A stretch of 64,000 nucleotides of DNA from Agelas oroides (GCA_949130485.1 OX422196.1:8431797-8495796); one strand, 5' to 3'. Counted from the first letter of the stretch, positions 1 through 11,479 are shown. Notes: a model not told the origin generated them from the sequence alone. Numbers and translations: made by a program.

Positions 1-134
1 AAGGTCCCACGGTGTCACTCCCTAGCCTCAATCCCAGGCCTTCAACCCAGCTTTTCGTGGTTTGCAATACAGACTATGATGAAAAGCTGGGAGGAACACC
101 TTGGAATGGAACGTATCATTCCCTGGGAGAGGCA

Positions 135-307
135 CAAGTTGACAAGTGTTCCATTTGCCTCACATTCTACCCCCACACACTACAGAAGAGGAAAGTTTGT
201 CAAGTGACAACACCCCTGAACTCAGAAGCAAACCGTCTCTTCCCAACGGACCCCACCTCTCTCCCCCTAGCACACCCGCAGTACCATGTAATGGCCCCCA
301 TCCCTAG
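135..307 (+). CDS. possible last exon of an upstream + gene (partial)
   Basis: A frame ending in TAG at 305-307 reads as a Ser/Pro-rich, acidic tail, with TTEEESLSSDNTPELRSKP followed by a proline/serine-rich end. An overlapping longer frame (12-425) starts inside a dispersed repeat and looks less like protein. AATAAA signals follow at about 392-401, so this could be the 3' end of a gene lying mostly outside the window and converging on the gene at 479. The family is not recognised. The 5' border of the exon is a guess, and the whole stretch could be non-coding. Confidence 0.3.
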
Positions 308-391
308 CTCTGGCAAATCTTTGGTGTATCCTCATGCTCGTAGTGAACTGAAAGCAACAGGTGTAGTATGGCCTTTGTGCATTGGCAATGC

Positions 392-401
392 AATAAATAA
401 A
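392..401 (+). terminator. candidate polyadenylation signals (overlapping AATAAA)
   Basis: Two overlapping AATAAA hexamers lie about 85 bp after the TAG at 305-307. They fit the 3' end of a + transcript that converges on the minus-strand gene whose stop is at 479. Only the motif is seen; no cleavage site is known. Confidence 0.35.
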
Positions 402-478
402 GCTCTCTTTCACATGTCGAAATAAAAATTAAAATTAGTAGGTTCTGTTTTTATTTGTGTGTTTGTTGAAATTGAATC

Positions 479-3400
479 CTAGTCAGCCTTTGCTCTGAGG
501 TCGACTGTTGTCCACTCTCCGCCCCACCTACCATTGCTCCAGTCTGCATCATCCCAACCATCACTGGCAGCCTTCCCCTTCTTCTTTGTCTTTGCCTGCT
601 GTCCCGTCTCCCAGTCCCCACCACCCCACCCCTCCTCCCAAGCCTCACTCTCCCAGTCTGTTGCACCGACTGTCTTCTTCTTCTCTTCCGCCCCCTTCTT
701 CACACCAACACTGCCAGCACTAGACCCCATACTGCCATAGCTTGTACCCAGGCTCCCATAGCCTCTGCTGCCTGTTTTCTGTGTCTGTTTGACTTGTTTT
801 GGGGGCTCAGGCTCCTCCAAAATGGGTCCCTTCGGCTCTTCTTGTTCTCCATTGAGTCTCTCTTCTCCATCCTTCTCTTCCTCTTCCTTCTCTTCAGTGT
901 TGGTTTTGTCACGTTTGGAATTGATGAAACCTTGGAAATCATTCCATCCTTTTCCACCAGCAGTCTTGACCTGTAGGTCAGGACAAGGAAGGCAGAGGGG
1001 GAGAAAAGTCACACACTGTATAGTGGAACCTCTCTAACACAGGCAATGGACACCCTTGTTGTAGAGGGGAGTGGGGGGGGGGGATGAAATTAAAACTTGT
1101 CCAACTGTCCTGATTTAGCAAGGTATGTTCTTTTTGTAACTCAGTATAACTTTGTGTCACACTTGCATACTATACCTTTGTAGCCAGTGTGGACGCTGAG
1201 CTCTTCATATCTTCCCAGACATGTCCCTCCTGAACCTGTAGTCCATAGACAGTCATATGTAACGTGACAGTCGTCCAGTTAATAAACCAGTAATTTTCAG
1301 TATACTCAGCTTGGATAACCTTGAAGTATTAGTACCGAAGATTTCAAGTTTGTTGTGATACTCAAAATGGCGCCTGTACACTATTTCCTGATTGTTCCTG
1401 GCCGTCTTCTAAATATCATTACTCTCGTAAACAGTTACGATACTTAGCAGCTGGACTGTGGCTCAACACAGCTCTCTCAAATGAAAATCAAGAGCGCATG
1501 ATGATGTCATTCTTAATTGCAGAACCAAGGGAAGCCCTCGCAGCCTCCACAATAAAAACGACATCATCATGTGCTCTTGTGAAAATGAAGCAGCCTAAGT
1601 GTGCATGTGCCATTCTTGAAACCTTCAGTGAGTCAGCAACAATGTGGAAGCGGTTAGGAACAAGAGCATTCCAGCTGCACACAGACAGATGTCCGTACCT
1701 TCTGTTTTGTTGGTTTGATGACAGAGTCGTTGACGTAGCTCTTGAAAGTAGAGGCCTGTGGATAGATAGTCACAGCAGACACAAACTGAGTTAGTCTCAT
1801 TCCCAGCCCACTTCTGATTGACCTGGGAATCAGACCCAGCCTAGGAACACGTCTCCACACACATAATGGTAGCCTAGCTGTCTGGTACACAACAGAGTAT
1901 GTTAGGTGTGTCACGTACATTCTCCTGAATGGCAGTCCCCCAGCCAGATGCCTTCTCCCCCGCCTGTGAGGCCCAACTGCTGGCGTTACTGGTGAAACTG
2001 CTCCAGCCCTGCGGGTGAGACAAACCAACATCAACCAAAGGTCACCACTCAACCCATATTATCAAAGTACTACCTCCCTCCCTCCTGGCAGTTCACTTCT
2101 TTCTCTCTCCTTCCTGGAGGTTACCTTCTTCCCCTCTCCTCCCTCCTTCCCTTCCCCCCCTCTTGTGTAGCTTGGGGTCACTTACTGTTGTGATTGAGGA
2201 CCAGGTGTCTGAGAGAAACTCTGACTCTTGCTTCTTTGTCGGCTCCACAGTGTTTCCAAACCCACCATAGCGGCCTCCCTGACTAGGAGGAAGATCACTA
2301 ATTGTGTGTGTGTGTGTGTGTGTGGAGGGGAGGGGATGTGTGTGTGTGTGTGTGTCACATTAATACAATATCCTGTGGCTGTTCAAAAGTTCATGTGGGG
2401 TGAAGGTTCACTCATATAGCAACAACCCTTAGGAATTGAAATGTTGGAGTTGGAATGATTCTGGAATATTGCACTTGGAAGAGTAAATGTGAATTGAATA
2501 TGAATGAGGGGGTTTGTAAATGGTATTTAAGGCCTTGGCTGATCGAGTGAATGTGAATCAAATGATTCCGCTTTGTATCTGCAATTCCAATGTCCTGATA
2601 CACACATGTACATATATGATGCACTATGTGCTTGTAGAAGGAGAGAAGAGGGAGGGAAGAGGGTGGGGAGAGGGTGAGAGAGGGCGGGGAGAGGGTAGAA
2701 AGAGGGAGGGAAGAGGGTGGGAGGAGGGTGAGAGAGGGCGGGGAGAGGGTAGAAAGAGGGAGGGAAGAGGGTGGGAGGAGGGTGAGGAGAGGGCGAGAGA
2801 GAGTAGAAAGAGGGAGGGAAGAGGGTGGGGAGAGGGTGAGGAGAGGGCGAGAGAGAGTAGAAAGAGGGAGGGAAGAGGGTGGGGAGAGGGTGAGGAGAGG
2901 GCGAGAGAGGGTAGAAAGAGGGAGGGAAGAGGGTGGGAGGAGGGTGAGGAGAGGGCGAGAGAGGGTAGAAAGAGGGTGAGGAGAGGGAGGGGAGAGGGTG
3001 GGAAGAGGGTGAGGAGAAGGCGGGGAGATCGAGGGTAGGGAGAGGGGGTGTATATATGTACTGGAAGGATGCATGTACTTACGCTGGCCTCTCAGCGTTT
3101 TCCTGCAGCTTTCTCTTGAAATAATCCTCTTTGTGACTGGAGATTTCTTCACTACAGAGTTAGAGATAAAATACACAGTGACGTCTTCCAATTAATACCC
3201 ACCATTTACTCCTGGTTATTAGACACATATTTAATACCCACCATTTACTCCTGCACATTTCTTCCAATTAATACCCACCATTTACTCCTGGTTATTAGAC
3301 ACATGAAGGGAATTGACAGAAACTGGGCGGGGCCTGGGAATGAGGCTACCTGGTCATGGAGAACGGGAACAGCATACTCACTGTGTGAGAAGCAGGCCAT

Positions 3401-4592
3401 TGCTTGTGCTTGAAGGTTTTGTGGGAGGTTGGTAGTGTCGTGCTGACGAGGTCTCTATGCTCCATGACCTGCCTTCTGATAACGCAGTAATCTAAGGAGG
3501 GACAGAGAGGGAGAGAGGGACACAGGGACAGAGGGACAGAGGGACAGAGGGACACAGGGACAGAGGGACACAGGGACGGAGGGACACAGGGACGGAGGGA
3601 CACAGGGACGGAGGGACACAGGGACAGAGGGACGGAGGGACAGAGAGGGAGAGAGGGACACAGGGATGGAGGGAGAGAGAGGGAGAGAGGGACACAGGGA
3701 TGGAGAGAGAGAGAGGGAGAGAGGGACACAGGGATGGAGGAGGGAGAGAGAGGGAGAGAGGGACACAGGGACAGACAGAGAGGCACATGAGAACTAGAAC
3801 TCATGAAGACTTAAACTAAGCCTCAATTCTCAGATTTGATGTTGCAGCTGGGGAATGGCCTGGGAACGAGGCAGCTGGGAAATGGCCTGGGAACGAGGCA
3901 GCTGGGAAATGGCCTGGGAACGAGGCAAGGCACAATGTGACATGTCAGGCTGGCCATGCCAATGTTGAAATGTGCTATACCTGCAACCCAGCTGAGTTTC
4001 CTACTACGTGTACCTGCAACCCAGCTCAGTTTCCTACTACGTGTACCTGCAACCCAGCTGAGTTTCCTACTACGTGTACCTGCAACCCAGCTGAGTTTCC
4101 TACTACGTGTACCAGCAACCCAGCTGAGTTTCCTATGTATACCTGCAACCCAGCTGAGTTTCCTACTACGTGTACCTGCAACCCAGCTGAGTTTCCTACT
4201 ATGAGGCAGGATAGAGTTCTAATTAGGGAAAAACCAATTGGGCCATGACAACATGGAATAGAAACAGGAAGTGTGTTATGGGAGAGGAAGTTAGTAAGAG
4301 GAAGTGGAACCAACCCAGGGGAAGGAAGGTACCTACCTTGTCTCTGTAGAGTGCTGCTGTCCTGGAGTTGTACTTTTCTGTGAGTGTCATGCCAGGTGAG
4401 ATGTCTGGTTGTGAGGAGAAGAACTCCTTAGCAGGGCTGTTACCACCAACCTGGGGGGAAGGGGGGGGGGGGAGGAGGAGTGACCATCCTACATCTCGCA
4501 CGCTAGACACATTACTGGATAGACGGTGGTTTACCTTCATTCTCTCTAGCTCTGAGTCTTTCCACTTGTCCATCGTTGTGGACCGCACAAAG
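479..4592 (-). CDS. ARFGAP1: ADP-ribosylation factor GTPase-activating protein 1 (ArfGAP1), 5' part missing
   Basis: Family role: ArfGAP1 stimulates GTP hydrolysis by Arf1 on Golgi membranes and drives COPI coat release. Exons read on the minus strand: 4535-4592, 4337-4450, 3382-3468, 3083-3151, 2186-2297, 1919-2008, 1701-1755, 1176-1235 and 479-970, all with GT-AG borders. Signatures in order are FVRSTTMDKWKDSELERMK (end of the ArfGAP domain), EKYNSRTAALYRDK, SWSIETSSARHYQPP, DLPPSQGGRYGGFGNT, the amphipathic ALPS-like stretch GWSSFTSNASSWASQ, VQEGHVWEDMKSSASTLATK and GGKGWNDFQGF, then an acidic, Trp-rich tail ending near GWDDADW. The zinc-finger exons (CxxC) must lie in or beyond the N gap. 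The frame does not pass directly from 4337 to 3468, and about nine residues are missing there compared with the human protein, so a very small exon was probably not spotted. The gene may converge on a + gene ending near 310. Confidence 0.9.
2638..3045. repeat. GA-rich minisatellite (intron of ArfGAP1)
   Basis: Purine-rich array built from GAGAGGGCGGGGAGAGGGT and AGAAAGAGGGAGGGAAGAGG blocks that alternate in a higher-order unit of roughly 50-60 bp. It sits in an intron. Long open frames on both strands here are composition artefacts. Confidence 0.85.
3487..3786. repeat. short-period array GGGACAGAGGGACACA (intron of ArfGAP1)
   Basis: About 300 bp of degenerate 8-10 bp repeats of GGGACAGA, GGGACACA and GGGACGGA, grading into GGGAGAGA. 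Intronic and non-coding. Confidence 0.85.
3842..4204. repeat. two adjacent tandem arrays (intron of ArfGAP1)
   Basis: First, three near-identical 27-bp copies containing GGCCTGGGAACGAGGCA (3842-3925), which is one arm of the dispersed palindrome family described elsewhere. Then about seven copies of a 33-bp unit containing CTGCAACCCAGCTGAGTTTC (3979-4204). Both lie in the intron where one small ArfGAP1 exon is missing. Confidence 0.85.
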
Positions 4593-4633
4593 CTATAAAA
4601 CAGAAGAAAAAGAATGGTGAGGGAACACAGCTA

Positions 4634-4833
4634 NNNNNNNNNNNNNNNNNNNNNNNNNNNNNNNNNNNNNNNNNNNNNNNNNNNNNNNNNNNNNNNNNNN
4701 NNNNNNNNNNNNNNNNNNNNNNNNNNNNNNNNNNNNNNNNNNNNNNNNNNNNNNNNNNNNNNNNNNNNNNNNNNNNNNNNNNNNNNNNNNNNNNNNNNNN
4801 NNNNNNNNNNNNNNNNNNNNNNNNNNNNNNNNN
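4634..4833. other. assembly gap (200 N)
   Basis: A run of exactly 200 N, the usual filler for a gap of unknown length. It removes the first exons of ArfGAP1 and the upstream part of the short + exon that follows. Confidence 0.97.
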
Positions 4834-4953
4834 CCCCTCCACGACTTTCTCCAGCCTCTAGACATGAAACTCAAGGTGGCAAGAGACTTTATGTTTCGCA
4901 GCCAAGTCAAGCACTGCCAGGAGGTTCTCCAGGCTCACCTCTCTCAACGCTAG
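4834..4953 (+). CDS. probable last exon of an unknown + gene (truncated by the gap)
   Basis: Directly after the gap a + frame reads LHDFLQPLDMKLKVARDFMF, then RSQVKHCQEVLQAHLSQR, and stops with TAG at 4951-4953. The mixed amphipathic composition looks like real protein. The family is not recognised. A minus frame over the same bases (SLENLLAVLDLAAKHKVSC) also looks protein-like but matches no part of the ArfGAP1 N-terminus, so the + reading is preferred weakly. If right, the gap holds the ends of two head-to-head or overlapping genes. Confidence 0.35.
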   Translation, partial: PLHDFLQPLDMKLKVARDFMFRSQVKHCQEVLQAHLSQR

Positions 4954-5111
4954 CACCAACAAAAAAAATTTCCTTATTTTTGTCTGAAAGTGGTCGCATA
5001 TACCAGCATTATTATGATCATGTTACCATTGATTTTTGTTGATATTGTACGTGTAACCGTGTTCCAGTGAGTTGAAATCACCGCCAATTTGTTTTAGCCC
5101 TACTAATTATC

Positions 5112-5157
5112 ATAGCTGGTCTCGTTCCCAGTTTGGTCTGGGAACGAGGCTAGTCAA
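5112..5157. mobile_element. short palindromic MITE-like element, TGGTCTCGTTCCCAG family
   Basis: The arms TCTCGTTCCCAG and CTGGGAACGAGG form an inverted repeat around a six-base loop, about 45 bp in total. It belongs to the dispersed family whose complete copies at 45371 and 52702 carry 9-bp target duplications. It lies just upstream of the DPF start codon. Confidence 0.7.
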
Positions 5158-5171
5158 CGTAGAGGGAAAAC

Positions 5172-7287
5172 ATGGCGGCAAGTGGTGCAGCAATCCAAGT
5201 CCAAGATGTTGCGAAATGGCGACAAAGGTATGAGCCACCTTATGTAGTACCGTAGCATAGACACCTTCATACTTCTTGGCGCAATTGACTGACCCAAACA
5301 CTGCAGTAGCGCCTCAGATTTCTGTGATTATGTTCTTTGTTTTGGTTTCACACGTCCTCCCAGCTCCTTCTATCGTGAGGCAGTGGAGAATGTGGCAGCT
5401 TACAACCTACAGCTGATGAGAGAGAGGACGTCCCGGCTGCCTTATGTAGATGCACAAACTGGCATTGCCCAGAGTGACTGCCACCTCCTGCGCAGCCGAA
5501 TGGAGCGTCGTCGTGGAAACCTTCCAGGACAGGTCTACTCCTACCCACCCAGGAGGTGGAGGAGGGAGAGGAAATCAGCGGAACCTCGGAAAGTAACTGG
5601 TGTGTTTTGTATGACCATAGCTAGTACAGTCAGCCAACATAATACTGTCTGCGATGAAGTTCAATATTGTTCTTGCTGACTTCATGCAGAAGTACTGCAG
5701 GCTGAACTTGCTGCCCACGGATCGTCTCCAGCCGCAGGACTCATCCAGACAGTGGAAGGGGGTGTGGTCACTAAGAGGAGCTCCCGGATTGCAGGCATGA
5801 GCCGCAAAGATACTGAGGGTGAGCCAATAGTAGGAGAGTAGCCCCGTGTGTGTCTACCTAACATTTACATGACTTGTGACAAGCTTTCCCATAGCCTTCT
5901 CCCTCTGTGTTTGCATACTGGAACTAATTAGTCACTGGAGACAGCCAAGGCTTGGAGTTGGGCTAAAATGAGAGCTGCCTAGTTTACTATAAGCATACAG
6001 TATCCTTGAACCCTGTATACTACAGTAAATCACAGTAAACCATGACTGCAGGTGTGGTTATGCCTGTGAGTGCGCGTGTTGCATTGGAGTCTCCAGTGAG
6101 CAGTGAGATGAACGAGGAAGATGAGTCCCCTGAGGCTGACCTCGACTACCTTGACGAGTACGACTCTGAGGAAGAGAGACGCCAACGCAAGAAGAGAAAG
6201 GTTTGTTTTTATACTCATGATAGTTCTCCCACTGCAATAGGCATATCGTGTGCTGTTTATGTATTGTGTCCAGGCTGCAACCAAGAGCAGGCCTGTGGCT
6301 GCAGCTGTCATCACCCCACAGCGAGTCTCCACCAGGGATCACGAGAAAGACAAACCCTTTGCCTGCAAATGTAAGCTTTGGAAATGTAATAGTAAGAGGG
6401 TGGCAAGCACCCCACACCCATACTCCTAGTGTCCACAGACCCTTTCCCCTCACTTCTCTGACCTGTCCAGTTTGCAGAAGGCGCTATAAAACTGCTTCCT
6501 CACTGAAGGCTCACCATACTCAGAACCACCCAGGGGAGCCCTTCCCACCCTCACTGGAGGAGAAGGTGCCAGTGATTCTCCCCCCTCCTCCCAACCTGCA
6601 GGGGAAGGAGTTGGCCAAGCCCAACCCTTACTGTGACTTCTGTCTGGGGGACAGCACAGGGAACAAGAAGACAAGCAAGCCAGAGAAAATGGTGTCCTGT
6701 GCTGACTGTGGGCGATCTGGTAAGTGGGAAGGAGACAGGGCCTTTTTCCCCAAGCCTTTTACCCAGCTTTCCATTGGAAGGGATGGAAAAGAGACATAGT
6801 GTGTTGATGTTCTCCCTCTTCCCAGCACATCCCTCTTGCATGCAGTTTTCTGCGGCACTGTCAGCTGTGGTGAGGACATATCGCTGGCAGTGTATTGAAT
6901 GCAAGTCCTGCCACTTCTGTGGCACCTCCGAAAATGATGACCAGCTACTCTTCTGTGACGACTGTGACCGAGGTTACCACATGTACTGCCTAAAACCGCC
7001 CATTAAGGAACCACCAGAAGGTACACTCACATAGACAAACTACCATATTCATAGTCTCATTCCCAGGCCTTCCCACTGTTGTGTTTTGCACAGAGAGAGC
7101 ATTCTGCATGTGACGTGTGCCATAATGTCACAAGCTAAATCATGCATAGGCATTTTGATTGTGTAAAATTGGATGGTGGAAAGGTCTGGTAACAAGGCAG
7201 ATACAAGTCATACATTGCTCCTCTGTCTCTCTCCTTTGTGCAGGAAACTGGAGCTGTGGAATGTGTCTGAAACCAGCCTCAAGTTAG
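5172..7287 (+). CDS. DPF: DPF/requiem (BAF45) double-PHD-finger protein
   Basis: Family role: a subunit of BAF (SWI/SNF) chromatin remodellers whose tandem PHD fingers read acylated histone H3. Exons: 5172-5227, 5364-5599, 5690-5818, 6052-6200, 6274-6370, 6471-6719, 6826-7020, 7244-7287; phases agree throughout. The N-terminal requiem domain is clear ([46 protein letters not shown]). Next come an acidic linker ([20 protein letters not shown]), one C2H2 finger ([20 protein letters not shown]) and two PHD fingers: [17 protein letters not shown] with [15 protein letters not shown], then [20 protein letters not shown] with [10 protein letters not shown]. It ends with [13 protein letters not shown] and appears complete. 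The ATG at 5172 gives [16 protein letters not shown] and follows no other in-frame start. It converges on SIVA, with 34 bp between the stop codons. It cannot be assigned to one vertebrate paralogue and looks like a single pre-duplication DPF. Confidence 0.95.
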
Positions 7288-7321
7288 CATCACAAGTTTT
7301 GAACTGGATAAATCATGGGTT

Positions 7322-8122
7322 TCACAACTTTTTCACTTTGTTATGGAAATCAAAAACTTGATACAGAGATGAAGAGAGTGTTACACACGTATCAGCACAG
7401 CTGGTAAAATTGCGGATGAAAAAATTCAGGAGCAAGTTGGAAGACAGTTGAGACAGAAAGATTGAACTTCAGATCTGTCATAGCTGGGGGGGGGGGGGAG
7501 AACCATTCCACAGGGTTTGGGTTGTGACAGCAGCTAGCCTCATCTCCAGCCTTCCTACCTCCAGTTTTTGTCAAGATCAAAACCTAGAGGTGCAGAAGGC
7601 CTGGGAACAAGTCTATCAGCACTTACTTGAGGACTGAGCAGAACTGGCAGAATGTCTGTGCACAAATACAGCATGCTCTGAGACAGTCCTCACACGCTCC
7701 TCGCTCACAGTAGCTACAGCTCTTCACTGTTCCACTCTTAAGCTTGCAGCATCTGCACACAGCTGCTCCATTACACCCCACAGTCTGCTTCCCAGCAGAA
7801 GGGACACTCCCATTTGTGAAGTATTTGAGCAAGCCATTCTTTGGCTGTCCAGCAGCTACTGTTGGCATGCTGACCGGAGTTGAGTCTGCTTTCCTAGGTA
7901 GGATCCAGGCTTGAGGGTTAGCTCCTTGGAAGAGAAGGGCCTTCGTCTTAGCTAAAAAAACAAAATATTAAGAGGGTATATTGAGAGCAACTATTAAATA
8001 GGTTATGAAGTTTCACCGTAGACTTCTTCTTTCTCCTTTTCTGTTGCAGCCTCTTTGTATCCAACATGCGTCTTCAACTGCAGCGGTGCCGTGTCTCCAA
8101 ACGGATTCTTTCTCTTGGGCAT
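7322..8122 (-). CDS. SIVA1: apoptosis regulatory protein SIVA
   Basis: Family role: SIVA is a small cysteine-rich, zinc-binding adaptor that binds CD27-type receptors and BCL-XL and promotes apoptosis in vertebrates. Exons (minus): 8017-8122, 7627-7951, 7322-7400. The start MPKRKNPFGDTAPLQLK closely parallels the human N-terminus. EVYAKTKALLFQGA continues the match, and the Cys-rich C-terminal region holds CRCC, CSYCERGACEDC, CCICAQTFCQFC. The last exon was chosen by splice phase and gives a divergent tail (NCADTCVTLSSSLYQ). An in-frame upstream ATG at 8189-8191 (MGVQPRTQSRAQ) could add 23 residues; 8122 is preferred because it matches the family. The ends of exons 1 and 2 are duplicated at 17855-18085. 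Confidence 0.88.
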
Positions 8123-8285
8123 TGTGACTGACTGTAGCTCGGGCTCCCGCACGGTCTGGGCACGAGACTGGGTACGTGGCTGCACTCCCATGCTGGTCTC
8201 GGAATGAGACCGTCAGGCTGTCTCGTGCCCCGCCCGCGCGCGCCCCCCGGCGAGAAACGTTTCTTCTCGTGAGAGGGTGGGGTCT

Positions 8286-8397
8286 TAGTCTCGCGGAGCC
8301 AGACTCTCACACGAAAAGCGGGAGAGAGTCTGGTGACACTCGCATATTGAGTTGGTGTTGCACTGTCTGCAAGTGAGAGTCTGGCTCCGCGAGACTA
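8286..8397. mobile_element. 112-bp MITE with 25-bp perfect terminal inverted repeats
   Basis: The left end (8286-8310) begins TAGTCTCGCGGAGCCAGACT and is an exact reverse complement of 8373-8397. The interior carries no coding sequence. The first eight bases, TAGTCTCG, are shared with the tiny palindromes at 52702 and 43235. No clear target duplication is visible. It lies about 165 bp upstream of the SIVA start. Confidence 0.8.
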
Positions 8398-8689
8398 GTT
8401 CTCAACCTCCACCAGCCCACGTGATCATCATGTGGTGTCTTGTGTCAATAATACTGCATGCTTCCAGCTTTTCAGAACATTTACAGCTTCGATCTGCCTT
8501 TGCCATCAACCCAGCATGCTGGCTATGCACCAATTAGATTAATTAGCCTGTTAGGCCCATTTCCTCCTTCCATGTGCATGCACAAGAAAGAGCCTGGGTA
8601 CAAGCCTACTTGGTCATCAAATTCAGGAATGGCAGCAATACACAGACTTGAAGACACTGGAAATGTCTCCAATACTTTCACCACCCTCT

Positions 8690-9262
8690 CATGCTCCCAT
8701 GCACAATCATGCAGTCCCATGCTCTCAATGCACAATCATGCAGTCCCATGCTCTCAATGCACAATCATGCAGTCCCATGCTCTCAATGCACAATCATGCA
8801 GTCCCATGCTCTCAATGCACAATCATGCAGTCCCATGCTCTCAATGCACAATCATGCAGTCCCATGCTCTCAATGCACAATCATGCAGTCCCATGCTCTC
8901 AATGCACAATCATGCAGTCCCATGCTCTCAATGCACAATCATGCAGTCCCATGCTCTCAATGCACAATCATGCAGTCCCATGCTCTCAACATGATTGTGC
9001 ATTAGGAGGGTGGGAGGTAGGTGACTGCCTGATTGTGCATGGGAGCATGGGAGGTAATTGGTGACTGCATGATTGGTAGGTGACTGCATGATTGTGCATT
9101 GAGAGCATGGGACTGCATGATTGTGCAGCACAATCAGGCAGTCACCACCCTCCCATGCTCCCAATGCACAATCATGCAGTCACCTAGCTCCCATGCTCTC
9201 AATGCACAATCATGCCGTCACCTACCTCCCATGCTCTCAATGCACAATCATGCAGTCACCTG
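8690..9262. repeat. 29-bp minisatellite with an internal inverted block
   Basis: About ten nearly identical 29-bp units (TGCACAATCATGCAGTCCCA plus TGCTCTCAA) run from 8690 to about 8990. Degenerate copies in the opposite orientation follow (about 8991-9126), then diverged copies in the first orientation (9127-9262). The array can therefore fold into a large hairpin. Open frames here on both strands are repeat artefacts. Confidence 0.9.
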
Positions 9263-9745
9263 GATATCTTCCCTTTGTCTTCTTCTTTGTCTTCTCTCCC
9301 ACGTGAAATCGTTCTTGTAACGCTGCCATCCAGGGGTCACCATTCATCAGAGCTCTGTTGTGCTCCTTCGTTGGTAGATCCGTGCAGCGTCTGTCCAGTT
9401 TCCCGATGTGCAACATTGACACGAGCCACAAGCTTCCTGCAAACCACCTCTCTCCTGTACTCCTGGGCATGCAAGCATTCGCAACTGCAGTTGTACTGTA
9501 GCTCTTGCAGAATGACTGGAAAACACCTGAAGAAGAAAAGGCTAGAGATAAGCAATCTGCAAACTGCCCATGTACATGAATAGAATACTACCACCAGGTC
9601 CAGAAAGTTTGCAACTAATGCAGATGTATGTGTGCATGCTTCCAAGTTGACATTCATTGTTTTTCAAAATGATCACAGACACAGCAGTTCTTAAGTTCAC
9701 AAATACAGTGGTTCTTTGTGTCACAGATGCAGAGTTCCTCTGATC
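9263..9745. other. no recognisable gene; exon-like fragment duplicated at about 10230-10440
   Basis: A minus-strand stretch with a good acceptor (TTCTTCTTCAG near 9530) opens into Cys-containing frames, but no protein family was recognised. The same acceptor-plus-start context recurs near 10290, and flanking bases are also similar (CAATCTGCAAACTG versus CAATTTGCAAACTG). A local duplication brackets the 41-bp array. It may be an unrecognised gene or a decayed element. Confidence 0.4.
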
Positions 9746-9749
9746 ACAA

Positions 9750-10262
9750 CCTGGTAGCTCTTGCAGGACAGCTGGTGAGGTAGTATATGATGTGGGAACA
9801 CTTGCAGGACAGCTGGTGAGGTAGTGTAGGATGTGGGGACTCTTGTGGGATGACCAGTGAGGTAGTGTAGGATGTGGGACTCTTGTGGGACGACTGGTGA
9901 GGTAGTGTAGGATGTGGGAACTCTTGTGGGACGACTGGTGAGGTAGTGTAGGATGTGGGAACTCTTGTGGGACGAGCGGTAAGGTTGTGTAGGATGTGGG
10001 AACTCTTGTGGGACGAGCGGTAAGGTCGTGTAGGATGTGGGAACTCTTGCAGGACAGCTGATGAGGTAGTGTAGGACTGGGGACTCTTGTAGGACAGCTG
10101 ATGAGGTAGTGTAGGATGTGGGAACTCTTGTAGGACAACTGATGAGGTAGTGTAGGATGTGGGAACTCTTGCAGGACGACTGGTGAAGTTGGGTAGGGCT
10201 GGCAGCTCTTGTAGGATGACTGGTGAGGTAGGGCATGACGTGGTAGCTCTTGCCAATGGAAC
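9750..10262. repeat. 41-bp minisatellite
   Basis: About twelve copies of a 41-bp unit containing GGTGAGGTAGTGTAGGATGT and GGGAACTCTTGTGGGACGAC. The 260-residue minus ORF across it is made only of repeat translation. Reverse-complement relatives of this unit occur at about 17205-17290, inside another array. Confidence 0.9.
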
Positions 10263-11479
10263 ACAGGTGGGGGCTTGATGATCTGGAACACACCTGAGGA
10301 AGAGAAAAGACTAACAGTAAACAATTTGCAAACTGACCCTGCATAGCTAGTAGAGCACTACTCACCTAGTCTTAGAAGACCTCCACTTCTCCTCAACAGC
10401 TCATTCTCTCTGAGTCTTGCATGCAGAGGTGCGCATGCTTCACGTGAATAGTTCACCGATTTTTTTTTCAAAATGATTAATATTGGGGGCTTCTCTTCAA
10501 TTCTTTTAGCCAGAGCCTATCGCCAGAGCCTGGTAAACACTCAACCACAATGCAAACAATGGTGATTGTGAGGGAATGAATGAGATGGTGAATGAGATAG
10601 TGGGGATGAATGGGGTGATTTTTTTTTTCAGTATGAGATAGTGAGATGAGATGATTTTTTTTTCCGTATGAAATGCTGTCAGTACAATGTGAAGCTGTCA
10701 CAGCTGGTGTCAATGGGCGTGAGTTCACTCGAGTCGTTTTGGTTTCGATCGCCATTAACTTTCAGTTGCTCTGCTGCTGCGAACTGGAAAGCATTTTGGT
10801 TACTTGGTCAGGTGCTCAACAGGTAAGACTCGTGATGAGAAAGAGAGAGATATGGGATGTCGAGACATCAGCAACTTTGGGAAGTAAGTGAGCACACAAC
10901 TCAGTTCTTCAGATCACAAAGGCAGCAACAGACTCCAGAACACGTCTGAGCAAGTGACAACTGGCAAGTGTAACGTCTGGAACATTTTGAACATGATCGG
11001 CAGTATATGTGACTGCACCCAGTGAGAACTCAGATCGGACGACAATCAGTAGCACAAAGTGATAAGAGTCTCCCTAACATATCGACCAGCAACTGTTTCG
11101 TACCTCTGGAACATTCAGGACAGGATCAGGATCATTTGTGATCGACGACTTCAACCAGTAAGAATTCGGATCGGAAGAGTCAGTTGCGAGATGTCCGTCC
11201 AGAGGTAGACAGCATGACAGCAACATGAGAGGTATGATGGTGATTTTTTTTTCAATATGCTTACAAAGAGGAGTAAAAAATACAATGGCCTACATTCAAA
11301 AGATTGTGTCCTATGAATAGCATTACAGTGAAAATGAAAATGCTAGTAAAGTGGTTGGGACCAGGAATGGCTCAAGGTTAGCTTCTTCTTTTTTTGCCCC
11401 ATCTTTTCTCTTTTTCACAAAATGCATAATACATAATATGGTTGGCAGCAAATAAGAGAGATTGAGAGAGAAGGAGATA

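Noticed and set aside
1488..1682. Minus ORF between ArfGAP1 exons (SLKVSRMAHAHLGCF)
   Set aside because: It has no resemblance to ArfGAP1, and the flanking exons join in phase without it.
8690..8990. Regular 29-bp repeats suggested a CRISPR array
   Set aside because: The units are contiguous with no unique spacers, in a clearly eukaryotic, intron-rich context. It is a minisatellite.
9542..10365. 260- and 214-residue minus ORFs rich in Pro/Thr/Ser
   Set aside because: They consist of the 41-bp array read in different frames. No domain and no splice support.
10673..10891. + ORF of 72 residues ending SATLGSK
   Set aside because: It lacks recognisable domains, lies among T-tracts and has no splice partners that continue it sensibly.
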